Source: Caballeronia jiangsuensis
Lineage (GTDB): Bacteria > Pseudomonadota > Gammaproteobacteria > Burkholderiales > Burkholderiaceae
Length of the DNA stretch: 64,000 nt
Assembly (NCBI GenBank): GCA_000648925.1
Contig: JFHF01000006.1
Coordinates: 160,773-224,772 of the forward strand
Direction of reading: 5' to 3'
The notes below the pieces were generated by a model that saw nothing but the letters and a program-made list of their open reading frames with translations, did no database searches and was not told where the DNA came from. Below are positions 51,925 to 60,431 of the stretch, piece by piece (position 1 is the stretch's first letter; each line of letters begins with the position of its first letter). The position numbers were made by a program, and so were the translations under genes.

Positions 51925-52968
51925 CTAACGTCCCGTCGATGCGGGCGGCGGCGGAGCATTGCGCTTGGGCGCGGCCCCGCCGATACCGAAGATCGCGCGC
52001 ACGCGATCGCCGCCCGCGAATGCGAGCGATGCGAGCAGCAGAAAGCCCCACGCGCAATCGCCGAAGAACTGCGATACGCCGAGCAGGTTGAACAGGCTCG
52101 ACAGAAACTGCAGCACGGTAGCAGCGAGGAATACGCAGACGATGCGTCCATACCCGCCCGCCGGATTCACGCCGCCCATCACCGCGATCAGAATCGCGAT
52201 CAGCAGATACGAATTGCCGTAGTCCCACTTCGCGCTCGACGTATGCGTCGCGCTGATGAGACCCGCGAGCGACGCGAGCACGCCGCACATCCCGTACGTG
52301 AGAATCAGCATCCGCGCGCGCGGAATCCCCGCATAGAAGGCGGCTTTCGGGTTCGTGCCCATTAGATAGAGACGCAGGCCGAACGGCGTGCGCTTGAGCA
52401 CCCAGCCGAGCAGCAGCACGGCGGCAATGAAGATCCACAATGAAATCGGCACTTGCAGGAAGGTGCCGTTGCCGATGTTCGAGAGCGGATCGACATATTC
52501 CACGCGCACCGATGCGCCGTTGCTCAGCACGACCGCGATGCCGGTGAAGAGCAGTTGCGTGCCGAGCGTGCAGAGAATCGGCGTGAGCTTGAGCTTCGCG
52601 ATCACGACGCCGTTCAGCAGCCCGCCGATCGCGCCCATCGCCACGACGATGCAGATGAACACCGCCGTATAGAGCGCGGGCGAATCGTCGGCGGAAACCA
52701 TGTGCGGCAAGAGCATCGCCGCGACCATGCCGGAGAGATTCGCAAGCCCCACGCCGGACAGATCGATGCCGCCGTTGCCCGACACCATCGACAGCATGAT
52801 GCCGAGCGCGAGCAGGCCCAGCTCGGGCAACTGGCCGCCCATCGATTGGAGATTGTCGATATCGAGGAACTGGCCGTGCGACATCCACGTCGCGACGATC
52901 ACGACGAGCACGTTCACGGCGATGAGGAAGTTGAACTGGCGATCAGCGAGCCACTTCGACGCTTTCAT
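51925..52968 (-). CDS. Sugar ABC transporter permease (second, LsrD-like)
   Basis: The 347-residue membrane protein of the RbsC family has SGNGGIDLSGVGLANLSG and LLNGVVIAKLKLTPILCTLGT motifs and a Pro-rich C-terminal tail. Its ATG overlaps the kinase stop by 4 bp. It pairs with the permease at 48229-49290. The order permease-binding protein-ATPase-permease within one operon is that of two-permease CUT2 importers. Confidence 0.9.
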   Translation of the reverse strand: MKASKWLADRQFNFLIAVNVLVVIVATWMSHGQFLDIDNLQSMGGQLPELGLLALGIMLSMVSGNGGIDLSGVGLANLSGMVAAMLLPHMVSADDSPALYTAVFICIVVAMGAIGGLLNGVVIAKLKLTPILCTLGTQLLFTGIAVVLSNGASVRVEYVDPLSNIGNGTFLQVPISLWIFIAAVLLLGWVLKRTPFGLRLYLMGTNPKAAFYAGIPRARMLILTYGMCGVLASLAGLISATHTSSAKWDYGNSYLLIAILIAVMGGVNPAGGYGRIVCVFLAATVLQFLSSLFNLLGVSQFFGDCAWGFLLLASLAFAGGDRVRAIFGIGGAAPKRNAPPPPASTGR

Positions 52969-53897
52969 TGCGTGACGCTCCCTTGTTCGAGCAACGCGTT
53001 GATCTCGTCGAGACGCGGCATCGATGGCGCGGTGCCCGGGCGCGTCACGGAGATGCTCGCGAGCGCGCAGCCGAAGCGCACCGCATCGGCCGGGCTTTCG
53101 CCTCGTGCGAGCGCGGCCGCGAAGCCGCCGGTGAAGCCATCGCCCGCGCCGGCGGTTTCGACGACGCGGCCGCAATCGAACGCAGGCACGAGCGTCGATT
53201 CGTTCGACGTATGCAGCAGCGCGCCCGCCTCACCGAGCGTGACGATCACCGCGCGTGCGCCTTTCTTCAGCAACACGTCGGCGGCGCGGCGCGCGTCATC
53301 GACATTGGCGATAGGCACGCCCGTCAGCGCCGTCGCTTCCGTTTCGTTCGGCGTGATGTAGTCGCACAGCGGATAGATATCGTCGGTGAGCGGTATGGCG
53401 GGCGCCGGATTGAACACGGTCGTCACGCCATGTTTGCGCGCGAGTTCCAGACCGCGGCGCGCGGCCGGAATCGGCTGTTCGAGTTGCGTGACGAAGACGC
53501 CCGCGCGCGCGATATCGTCCTCGATCGCATCGACGTCTTCGGGAGCGAGCGCGCCCGCCGCACCCGCCGCAACGATGATCGCGTTGCCGCCCGTGTTCTC
53601 ATCGACATAGATATGCGCGGCGCCCGTTGCGACGTCGTTCATCACGGTTGCGCGCGATGTGATGCCTTCGGCAGCCCAGGTCGCCTGCGCGATCTCGCCG
53701 AATGCATCCGCGCCGATGCGCGTGCAGAAGATCACGTCCGCGCCCGCGCGGGCGGCGGCCACCGCCTGATTCGAGCCCTTGCCGCCCGGGCCCATCTTGA
53801 ACGCGGAGCCCGCGACCGTTTCGCCGAGCAGCGGCATGCGCGCTGCGCGAAACGCGAGGTCCGTCACATAGATGCCGAGAATGACGACGCTTTTCAT
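52965..53897 (-). CDS. PfkB-family carbohydrate kinase (ribokinase/deoxyribokinase-like)
   Basis: The 310-residue protein has the ribokinase pattern GPGGKGSNQAVAAARAGADV near the N-terminus and the catalytic ETAGAGDGFTGGFAAAL near residue 250 with the base aspartate. It phosphorylates a pentose at O5 in the cytoplasm. In an operon with deoC the expected product is 2-deoxyribose-5-phosphate, making it a deoxyribokinase. A plain ribokinase cannot be excluded. It overlaps both neighbours by 4 bp. Confidence 0.88.
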   Translation of the reverse strand: MKSVVILGIYVTDLAFRAARMPLLGETVAGSAFKMGPGGKGSNQAVAAARAGADVIFCTRIGADAFGEIAQATWAAEGITSRATVMNDVATGAAHIYVDENTGGNAIIVAAGAAGALAPEDVDAIEDDIARAGVFVTQLEQPIPAARRGLELARKHGVTTVFNPAPAIPLTDDIYPLCDYITPNETEATALTGVPIANVDDARRAADVLLKKGARAVIVTLGEAGALLHTSNESTLVPAFDCGRVVETAGAGDGFTGGFAAALARGESPADAVRFGCALASISVTRPGTAPSMPRLDEINALLEQGSVTQ

Positions 53898-54367
53898 CGC
53901 GTGCCTCCTTCCGGTGCATCAGGTGCGAGCCGCACGCCTTTCTTGAAGATGAAGCAGCCGTAGCCGCGCGCTTCGCCCGTCGCGATCACGCAATAGGCCT
54001 TCTTCGCGCGCTCGTAGAATGCGAAACGTTCGATCGGCGCAAACGGCGTCTGGCGGCCTTCCGCGTCGTCCACTTCGCGTTGCGCTTCACGCTGCACGGC
54101 CGGCAAGCTCGATGCATCGCCGACTATCTCCATGCGGCCCGCAGGATCGTCAACGAACGTATCGAGCGGCAGCACCGACAGCACCGCGCGCACCGCACGC
54201 GGCGCGTTTGCGCCGTCCACGCGCAGCAGCTTGCCCAGCACCGTTTGCCGCGCGACGGAATCGGCGGGGAAATGGGCGTCGCAGATCACCACTTCGTCGC
54301 CGTGACCCATCGCGGCGAGCGCGTACAGGATATCGGCGTTCAAGAGCGGATCGATGTTCTTCAGCAC
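53894..54367 (-). CDS. Sugar mutarotase/pyranase (RbsD/FucU family)
   Basis: The 157-residue protein has the family start LKNIDPLLNADILYALAAMG, then the catalytic GHGDEVVICDAHFPA. RbsD/FucU proteins interconvert pyranose/furanose or alpha/beta anomers of ribose or fucose after import; the length fits FucU better. The start is a GTG at 54367 behind GGAGGAG. The stop overlaps the kinase start by 4 bp. It presumably supplies the kinase with the right anomer of the imported deoxysugar. Confidence 0.85.
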   Translation of the reverse strand: MLKNIDPLLNADILYALAAMGHGDEVVICDAHFPADSVARQTVLGKLLRVDGANAPRAVRAVLSVLPLDTFVDDPAGRMEIVGDASSLPAVQREAQREVDDAEGRQTPFAPIERFAFYERAKKAYCVIATGEARGYGCFIFKKGVRLAPDAPEGGTR

Positions 54368-54428
54368 AGCGTCTCCTCCATGCGTGGGCGTGTCTCGTGT
54401 CGAGATCTGCGCCCGTTCAATGCTACAG

Positions 54429-56819
54429 TCAGTCTCCGTACGGCACCCAGATGTTCTTGACCTGCACGGCCTGGCGAAGAAACGGCAGTCCTTCGCTCGC
54501 GGCATCGTGCCAGTCGAACACGCGGCCCTGATCGACGAAGGTGCGCTTCAGGTTGCCGGTCGATTCACGCTCGGCCATCGCCGAAAGCGACGCGCCGTGG
54601 AAGCACCAGAGCGCATCGACATCGTCGTGTTGTGCGAGCGTCTGCGCCAGCGAGCGCGCGTCGCCGGTGACGATGTTCAGCGCGCCGCCCGGCACATCCG
54701 ATGTCTCGACGACCTGATAGAAGTCCGTCGCCATCAACGGGCACGTCTCGCTCGGCACCACGACCACGCGATTGCCCAGTGCAAGCGCGGGCGCGACGAG
54801 CGACACGAAGCCGAGCAACGGCGCTTCGTCCGGACACACGATGCCGATCACGCCGAGCGGCTCGTGCATCGCGAGCGCGACGCCTTGCAGCGGCGGCGCA
54901 TGCACCGCGCCATCGTACTTGTCGGCCCACGCGGCATAGGTGAAGAAGCGCGCGATGGACGCATCCACTTCGCGCTTCGCATCGCGCTCGTTCGAACCCG
55001 CGCGCGCGACGAGCTGCTTCGCGAACTCATCGGCGCGTGCGCTCAGATTTTCCGCGAGGTAGTACAGCACTTGCGCGCGGTTGTGCGCACTCGCCGACGA
55101 CCACTTGCTCATGCCGCGCGCGGCAGTCACTGCATTGCGAATGTCCTTGCGGCTGCCCTCGCCCACTTCACCGCCGATCTCGCCGGTGGGCGAATGCACG
55201 AGCCGCGAGTAACCGCTGTCGGGCCGCGCCTGCTTGCCGCCGATGAAGAGTTTCGCGGTGCGATCGAGCGCGCTGACCTTGCCGGCATCGACGAGCGAAT
55301 CGGGTTGCGCCTGCAACGGCTTCGATTCGCCGCGAACCGGGAGTCTGGTCCACGCGCGCGGCTTCAGATATTCGTAAATGCCCTCGCGTCCGCCTTCGCG
55401 CCCGAAGCCGGATTCGCGATAGCCGCCGAAGCCGACGGCCGCATCGAAGAGATTGGTCGCGTTGATCCACACGACGCCGCATTGCAGGCGCGGTGCGACA
55501 TCGAGCGCGCGGCTGATGTTCTCGCTCCACACGCTCGCGGCGAGGCCGTAGCGCGTGTTGTTCGCGAGCGCGACGGCTTCTTCCGGCGTGCGGAAGCTCA
55601 TCGTCACGAGCACCGGCCCGAAGATTTCTTCCTGCGCGAGCGTCGATGCGGGCGCGACATTGGTGACGAGCGTCGGCGGAAAGAACGCGCCGTGTTCGGG
55701 CAACGTGGCACGCGGCGACTGGTAGATTTCGCAGCCTTCGCTTTCGCCCTTGTCGACGAGCGCGCGGATGCGTTCGAGCTGCACGTCATCGACGACCGCG
55801 CTCATGTCGATGCCCTTGTCGAGCGAGATCCCGACGCGCAGCGTATCCATGCGGCGCTTGAGCTTCTCGACGAAACGCGCTTCGATGCCTTCCTGCACGA
55901 GAAGACGCGAGCCCGCGCAGCACACTTGTCCCTGATTGAACCAGATCGCATCGACGACGCCTTCGACGGCGCTGTCGAGATCGGCATCGTCGAACACGAT
56001 GAAGGGCGACTTGCCGCCGAGTTCGAGCGTCAGCGATTTGCCGGAGCCGGCAGTCGTCGCGCGAATCTGGCGGCCCACTTCGGTCGAGCCCGTGAACGCG
56101 ATCTTCGCGACGCGCTTATGCTCGACGAGCGCCGCGCCCGTGCTTCCGTCGCCGGTGACGACGTTGAGCACGCCCTTGGGCAAGCCCGCGCGATGCGCCA
56201 GTTCGGCGAACAGCAGCGCGGTCAGCGGCGTGAATTCGGCGGGCTTCAGCACGACCGTATTGCCGAGCGCGAGCGCGGGCGCGATCTTCCACGCGAGCAT
56301 AAGCAGCGGAAAATTCCACGGCACGATTTGCCCGATCACGCCGAGCGGCGCCCAGTCGGCGAACTCCTTGTCCTGCAACTGCGCCCAGCCCGCGTGATGC
56401 AGAAAGTGCCTTGCCACAAGAGGTATATCGATATCGCGCGACTCGCGAATCGGCTTGCCGTTGTCGAGCGATTCGAGCACGGCGAAGAGACGGCTATGCC
56501 GCTGCACCATGCGCGAAAGCGCATAGAGATGCCGCGCGCGCCCCGCTCCGCCGATCGCCTGCCAGCCTTCGAGGGCGGCATGCGCGGCTTCCACCGCGGC
56601 GTCGACATCGGCTTGCGTGCCTTGCGCGATCGATGCGAGCACGCGGCCCGTGGCCGGTTCGCGCGAATCGAAGCGGTCGGCGTCGTCGCTGTCGCGCCAT
56701 GCGCCATTGATGAAGTGACCGAAGCGCCCGGCATGCTGATCGAGCCATGCGCGCGCGGCGCGATCGTCTTCCGGTGCGGGTCCGTATTCCATCGAGGAGA
56801 AGTATTCGGCAACGCTCAT
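54429..56819 (-). CDS. Two-domain aldehyde dehydrogenase, ALDH16-like
   Basis: The 796-residue protein has a complete catalytic ALDH domain in the first ~490 residues: PWNFPLLMLAWK, LELGGKSPF with the general-base Glu, and GQVCCAGSR with the catalytic Cys. A second ALDH-like domain follows, with IVCPDEAPLLGF and ETCPLMATDF. It lacks the catalytic Cys motif and ends in YGD. This build, active first domain plus pseudo-enzyme second domain, matches the ALDH16 family. It lies 22 bp downstream of deoC, so acetaldehyde from DeoC is the obvious candidate substrate. Confidence 0.88.
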   Translation of the reverse strand: MSVAEYFSSMEYGPAPEDDRAARAWLDQHAGRFGHFINGAWRDSDDADRFDSREPATGRVLASIAQGTQADVDAAVEAAHAALEGWQAIGGAGRARHLYALSRMVQRHSRLFAVLESLDNGKPIRESRDIDIPLVARHFLHHAGWAQLQDKEFADWAPLGVIGQIVPWNFPLLMLAWKIAPALALGNTVVLKPAEFTPLTALLFAELAHRAGLPKGVLNVVTGDGSTGAALVEHKRVAKIAFTGSTEVGRQIRATTAGSGKSLTLELGGKSPFIVFDDADLDSAVEGVVDAIWFNQGQVCCAGSRLLVQEGIEARFVEKLKRRMDTLRVGISLDKGIDMSAVVDDVQLERIRALVDKGESEGCEIYQSPRATLPEHGAFFPPTLVTNVAPASTLAQEEIFGPVLVTMSFRTPEEAVALANNTRYGLAASVWSENISRALDVAPRLQCGVVWINATNLFDAAVGFGGYRESGFGREGGREGIYEYLKPRAWTRLPVRGESKPLQAQPDSLVDAGKVSALDRTAKLFIGGKQARPDSGYSRLVHSPTGEIGGEVGEGSRKDIRNAVTAARGMSKWSSASAHNRAQVLYYLAENLSARADEFAKQLVARAGSNERDAKREVDASIARFFTYAAWADKYDGAVHAPPLQGVALAMHEPLGVIGIVCPDEAPLLGFVSLVAPALALGNRVVVVPSETCPLMATDFYQVVETSDVPGGALNIVTGDARSLAQTLAQHDDVDALWCFHGASLSAMAERESTGNLKRTFVDQGRVFDWHDAASEGLPFLRQAVQVKNIWVPYGD

Positions 56820-56841
56820 GAGGCTGTGTATTGAAGGTGAA

Positions 56842-57849
56842 TCAGGCGACGGGATGACGGTTGAACGCCGAGTAGCGTCCGCTCACATGATGTTCGAGCT
56901 GGCGTTCGATATCCGCGAGCAGGCTCGATGCGCCGACACGGAACAGGTCCGCTTCGAGCCATTCGCGGCCGAGCTCCTCCTTCATGAGGATCTGATATTC
57001 GAGCACCGATTTCGCGGTGGATACGCCGCCGGCAGGCTTGAAGCCGATCGCGACGCCGGTACGCGCGAGATATTCGCGAATCATGCGCACCATCACGAGC
57101 GATACGTCGAGCGTCGCGTTGACGCTCTCCTTGCCCGTCGATGTCTTGATGAAGTCGGCGCCGGCCATCATGCAGACCATCGACGCCTTCGCGACGTTCG
57201 ACAGCGTGCGGATATCGCCGGTCGCGAGAATCGCCTTCACGTGCGCATCGCCGCATGCAGCGCGGAAATCGCGCATCTCGTCGTAGAGCGCCTGCCAGTT
57301 GCCCGTGAGCACGTACTCGCGCGTGACGACGATATCGATCTCCGACGCGCCGTCTCGCACCGATGCCTCGATCTCGCGCAGCTTGAGATCGTGCGGATTG
57401 AGTCCGGCGGGAAAGCCCGTCGATACGGCCGCGACCGGAATGCCGCTGCCTTCGAGCGCGTTCACGGCGGTTTTCACGTAACGGTGATAGACGCACACCG
57501 CGCCTGTTCTGATCGATGCGGGCGCCATGCCGAGCGCGTCGAGCAGATCGTCGCGCAACGGCCGGCGCGCTTTCGCGCACAGGCGTTCGACGCGGCCGTG
57601 CGTGTCGTCGCCGCTGAGCGTCGTGAGGTCGATGCAGGTGATCGCCTTGAGCAGCCACGCGGCCTGCGCATCTTTCTTGACGGCGCGGCGCGTGCCGAGC
57701 GTCGATGCGCGGCGCGTCACCGCCGATTGATTGACGCGCAGCCCGTCGAGCCACGAAAGATCGAACGGCACGCCCGGATTGCGGGCGCTGGCGTGAACTT
57801 GCGCCTTTGCGGGCCAGGCGACGATGGACTTCGATGCAGTTTCCAGCAT
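56842..57849 (-). CDS. deoC: Deoxyribose-phosphate aldolase
   Basis: The 335-residue TIM-barrel enzyme has the proton-relay Lys in GFKPAGGVST, the Schiff-base Lys in ADFIKTSTGK and the CVYHRYVKTA region. It splits 2-deoxyribose-5-phosphate into glyceraldehyde-3-phosphate and acetaldehyde. It belongs to the longer (~330 residue) DeoC type. The ATG at 57849 is chosen over a GTG at 57882; neither has a strong ribosome site. It is the first gene of the eight-gene minus-strand operon running to 48229. Confidence 0.95.
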   Translation of the reverse strand: MLETASKSIVAWPAKAQVHASARNPGVPFDLSWLDGLRVNQSAVTRRASTLGTRRAVKKDAQAAWLLKAITCIDLTTLSGDDTHGRVERLCAKARRPLRDDLLDALGMAPASIRTGAVCVYHRYVKTAVNALEGSGIPVAAVSTGFPAGLNPHDLKLREIEASVRDGASEIDIVVTREYVLTGNWQALYDEMRDFRAACGDAHVKAILATGDIRTLSNVAKASMVCMMAGADFIKTSTGKESVNATLDVSLVMVRMIREYLARTGVAIGFKPAGGVSTAKSVLEYQILMKEELGREWLEADLFRVGASSLLADIERQLEHHVSGRYSAFNRHPVA

Positions 57850-57909
57850 GAGATCGGTATGCCGGCGTCTTGTGCGACGCACAACAGTTTTTGATAGATT
57901 GATCTCAGT

Positions 57910-57924
57910 TTATAACATCGATGT
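57910..57924 (-). promoter_or_regulatory. Candidate DeoR-family operator / promoter of deoC operon
   Basis: The perfect palindrome ACATCGATGT (57915-57924) adjoins TGTTATAA on the minus strand (57910-57917). The latter 8-mer also occurs in the promoter of the DeoR-family gene. TATAAA here could be the -10. The site lies about 60-75 bp before the deoC start. Confidence 0.4.
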
Positions 57925-58035
57925 GAGGATCGTAACATAGGGAAAGTTCGTAGACGGCCGATGGCCGCTATGTGGCTGCCGGGACCGCAGATTGCGCTAT
58001 ATCGTGACCCCCCACTTTTCGAAACAGAGGACACG

Positions 58036-58578
58036 ATGCCCCGCCCGACCCCCACACAGGCTGAGACTGCCGCCGCTTCCCGCGCCACGCCGACCCAGGA
58101 CGCCATTCAGGTGCTGATGGACGATCATCGTGCCGTTAAAAAGCTGTTCGATGCGTTCGAGAAAACAAAGGACGACGATCTCGATGCGAAAACCACGCTC
58201 GTGCGCCGCGCGTGTGAAGAGTTGACGGTCCACGCGATGATCGAGGAAGAGTTGCTGTATCCGGCGGCGCAGGAAGCGCTGGACGAAGACGACCGGCCCG
58301 ATGTCGAGGAGGCTTATGTCGAGCACTTTCTCGTGAAGGTGCTGATCGAAAAATTCACTACGCTCAGAGCGGGCCAGCCCGGCTTCGATGCGACCTTCAA
58401 GGTCATGAGCGAGATGGTGCAGCATCACATCGAAGAGGAAGAATCGGATCTGTTTCCCAAGCTGCGCAAGTCCAGCGCCGATCTCGACGCGCTCGGCAAA
58501 AAGCTGATGCAGCGCAAGGAACAACTGGAGGCGAAGATCCCGAAAGATGCCGGCGACAACACGATGCGCCTGCATTGA
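58036..58578 (+). CDS. Hemerythrin HHE-domain protein
   Basis: The 180-residue four-helix protein has the diiron ligands spread over DDHRAVKKLF, HAMIEEELLYPAA, YVEHFLVKVLIEK and HHIEEEESDLFPKL. A short low-complexity N-terminus precedes the domain. Hemerythrin-like proteins bind O2 or NO or act in iron/oxidative stress in the cytoplasm. AGAGGA (58026-58031) sets the ATG at 58036; the frame is open further upstream without support. It is followed 29 bp later by a small basic protein gene. Confidence 0.9.
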   Translation: MPRPTPTQAETAAASRATPTQDAIQVLMDDHRAVKKLFDAFEKTKDDDLDAKTTLVRRACEELTVHAMIEEELLYPAAQEALDEDDRPDVEEAYVEHFLVKVLIEKFTTLRAGQPGFDATFKVMSEMVQHHIEEEESDLFPKLRKSSADLDALGKKLMQRKEQLEAKIPKDAGDNTMRLH

Positions 58579-58607
58579 TCACCATCGACGTCTACCGGAG
58601 CCGCAGC

Positions 58608-58784
58608 ATGAAAAACCCTTGGGTGAAGAAGAATCCGTTTCTCAGCATGTGGCTGTCCGGCGCGAATGCGGTCATTGGTTCGACGCGAGGCCGCGCCACC
58701 GCACAAGCAAAACGGCAAGCGTCGGCCTTCTGGACGGCGGCGCTCACGCCGCCCAAGCCGAAGAAGCGTCGTACGCGGCGTTAG
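58608..58784 (+). CDS. Small basic hypothetical protein
   Basis: The 58-residue protein starts MKNPWVKKNPFLSMWLSGAN and ends in a Lys/Arg-rich tail (PPKPKKRRTRR). The N-terminal pattern resembles a short protein I have seen repeatedly in Burkholderiaceae, where the family is longer; this one may be a trimmed version. GGAG lies 7 bp before the ATG. It is probably cotranscribed with the hemerythrin gene. The function is unknown, and the basic tail might bind nucleic acid or polymer granules. Confidence 0.65.
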   Translation: MKNPWVKKNPFLSMWLSGANAVIGSTRGRATAQAKRQASAFWTAALTPPKPKKRRTRR

Positions 58785-58809
58785 GCGTTAGGCGCTCGGC
58801 AACGGGCAG

Positions 58810-59118
58810 TCATCCACGCAGCGCGTTGAGCACATCGGAGAACGCCCGATGTGTCGATGCGCTCAATCCCGCGCCGACTGCCGTCTGCACCGTGCGGCGC
58901 ACGCCGAGAATCGCGATGCCGACGAGCGCGAGCGCAATCAGCTCGGCATTGGGCGTGCGCAGGAACCACGGCGCGGGTCGCGTTGCCGGCAACGTGCGCG
59001 GCACACGCGTAACGCGCGTGACGCGCAAAGGTTCATCGGCGATATGCGCGGCGATCAATTCCGCGCGCGATTCCGCCATGCGTGCGAGTACGGCTCCCTG
59101 AGCTTCGGCATGCTTCAT
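58810..59118 (-). CDS. Small membrane protein downstream of holin-like gene (YqjK-position)
   Basis: The 102-residue protein has a charged N-terminus (MKHAEAQGAVLARMAESRAE) and one hydrophobic segment near residue 75 (AELIALALVGIAILGV). It overlaps the holin-like gene by 4 bp (ATGA), with GGAGG as ribosome site. By position it corresponds to YqjK of the elaB-yqjD-yqjE-yqjK type arrangement, a ribosome- or envelope-associated stress set. Similarity in sequence is not clear. Confidence 0.65.
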   Translation of the reverse strand: MKHAEAQGAVLARMAESRAELIAAHIADEPLRVTRVTRVPRTLPATRPAPWFLRTPNAELIALALVGIAILGVRRTVQTAVGAGLSASTHRAFSDVLNALRG

Positions 59119-59489
59119 TGCGCTGCCTCCCTGATGGCATCCACGTCGCGTCGCAATTCCTCGCGCAGCAACTGAAAAGGTTGCGCAGGCTTGCGCGACA
59201 TCATGACGATGACGGCGATCACCGCGACGGCGAGCCACGCGCCCGCCACGCACCACGCCGTCAGTACGAGATACGGCGTGGCGGCCGCCGTCACGATCAC
59301 CGCGATCGACACGAAAGAAAGCGTGAACAGTGCGCCGATCGTGAGTGCGACGAGCGCGACCACTTCATGCAGCACGCGCTTCTTGGTCTCAGCGAGTTCG
59401 ATGGGAATCAACTCGCCGTAATCGACGAGGCGTCTCGTGCAGAAATGGCCGATCCTGCGCCAGTCGGCGATCTTTCTCTGGATTGTCAT
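59115..59489 (-). CDS. Phage-holin-family (YqjE-like) membrane protein
   Basis: The 124-residue protein has an amphipathic N-terminus (YGELIPIELAETKKRVLHEV) and two transmembrane helices (VALVALTIGALFTLSFVSIA; YLVLTAWCVAGAWLAVAVIA). This fits the Phage_holin_3_6/YqjE family of chromosomal membrane proteins. It is not part of a prophage; no phage genes are near. It is translationally coupled to the small gene downstream. The 266 bp upstream (59490-59755) show a GAAGGC/GCCTTC hairpin near 59718-59738 but no gene. Confidence 0.8.
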   Translation of the reverse strand: MTIQRKIADWRRIGHFCTRRLVDYGELIPIELAETKKRVLHEVVALVALTIGALFTLSFVSIAVIVTAAATPYLVLTAWCVAGAWLAVAVIAVIVMMSRKPAQPFQLLREELRRDVDAIREAAQ

Positions 59490-59755
59490 CGTTGCTTCTC
59501 CAGCGAGGTTTCAGTCAAGACGGAGTGCCTTGCCAGAATGGAGAGCAGTGCGCATGCCAGCGATACACGCGATCGATAAAAATCAGCCGTTATTTCACGC
59601 AGACACGAAAGAGGCGACAGCACCGCTGCCGATCCGATGACGGATGCCGGCCTCGGCGCAGGTAGGAATAGTTGACACGCGAGCTGAAACGCTAGGGATG
59701 AATTAACGCGGCGAAGGCAAACCGTCTCCGGATCGCCTTCCGCGATTTTTACTTC

Positions 59756-60154
59756 TTACTTGAGATCGTCGGGCACCTTGCCGCCGTTTTCCGCGAGCTT
59801 CTGCATGACCTGCTTGTGAAGCCAGATGTTCATCGAGGCCGAGTCTTCCGTATTGCCGGTGTAGTGCAACTCCGACGCCAGTTCCTTGCGCGCGGACAGG
59901 CTGCTGTCGAGGCCGAGCAGCTTCATCAGATCGACGATCGAGGTACGCCAGTTGAGTTGCGCGCCTTGACTCGCCTGCATTTGCGTCAGCACTGCTTCGA
60001 CATCGACTTCCTGCATCGGTGCTGCGGCAGGCTGATCGGGCGTGGCAGCCGTCGTGGTGGCCGGTGCGGCGGCAGGCGCTGCGCCCGGGCTTGCGCTGGC
60101 CGGCGCACTGTCGTGGTGAAAGATTTTGTTCAGGATATTTGAAAAGATACTCAT
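59756..60154 (-). CDS. DUF3597 protein
   Basis: The 132-residue protein starts MSIFSNILNKIFHHDSAPAS. An Ala/Pro/Thr-rich linker (residues ~15-50) and a compact C-terminal domain follow (WRTSIVDLMKLLGLDSSLSA, then ARKELASELHYTG). This is the DUF3597 pattern. The function is unknown; family members are often stress-induced, and some resemble LysM-linked cell-wall proteins. AAGGAG precedes the ATG at 60154. The 277 bp upstream show no further gene. Confidence 0.85.
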   Translation of the reverse strand: MSIFSNILNKIFHHDSAPASASPGAAPAAAPATTTAATPDQPAAAPMQEVDVEAVLTQMQASQGAQLNWRTSIVDLMKLLGLDSSLSARKELASELHYTGNTEDSASMNIWLHKQVMQKLAENGGKVPDDLK

Positions 60155-60431
60155 GACATCTCCTTTGAAAGTGAACCCACGGACGTGCAAGTGTCGTGCC
60201 GCTACGCCTCCGATGCAACTGTCATTTGATTCAATTTGACGGTTGTGGAATAACGCGTGAACGATGAGTGTCGTGTCATAAAAGCACGGTAGCGCGAAAT
60301 CCCGACGATCTCAGCAAACACCGTAACACGGCGAGGAGTCGTCATGGGTATATCGTTCTGCTTCACTTAAAAACGCGCCGTCGTAGCGTTCACTTTTTCC
60401 ATGCTTTAACGCGCCGTGGAGAGATGCGTAA

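Noticed and set aside
54354..56834. An 826-codon open frame on the plus strand opposite the ALDH16-like gene
   Set aside because: It is rich in Arg, Ala and His with no domain, and mirrors the codon pattern of the real minus-strand gene. High-GC DNA commonly leaves such antisense frames open.
59115..59489. Prophage remnant suggested by a holin-family protein
   Set aside because: The Phage_holin_3_6/YqjE family is widespread on chromosomes outside phages, and no other phage gene is present.
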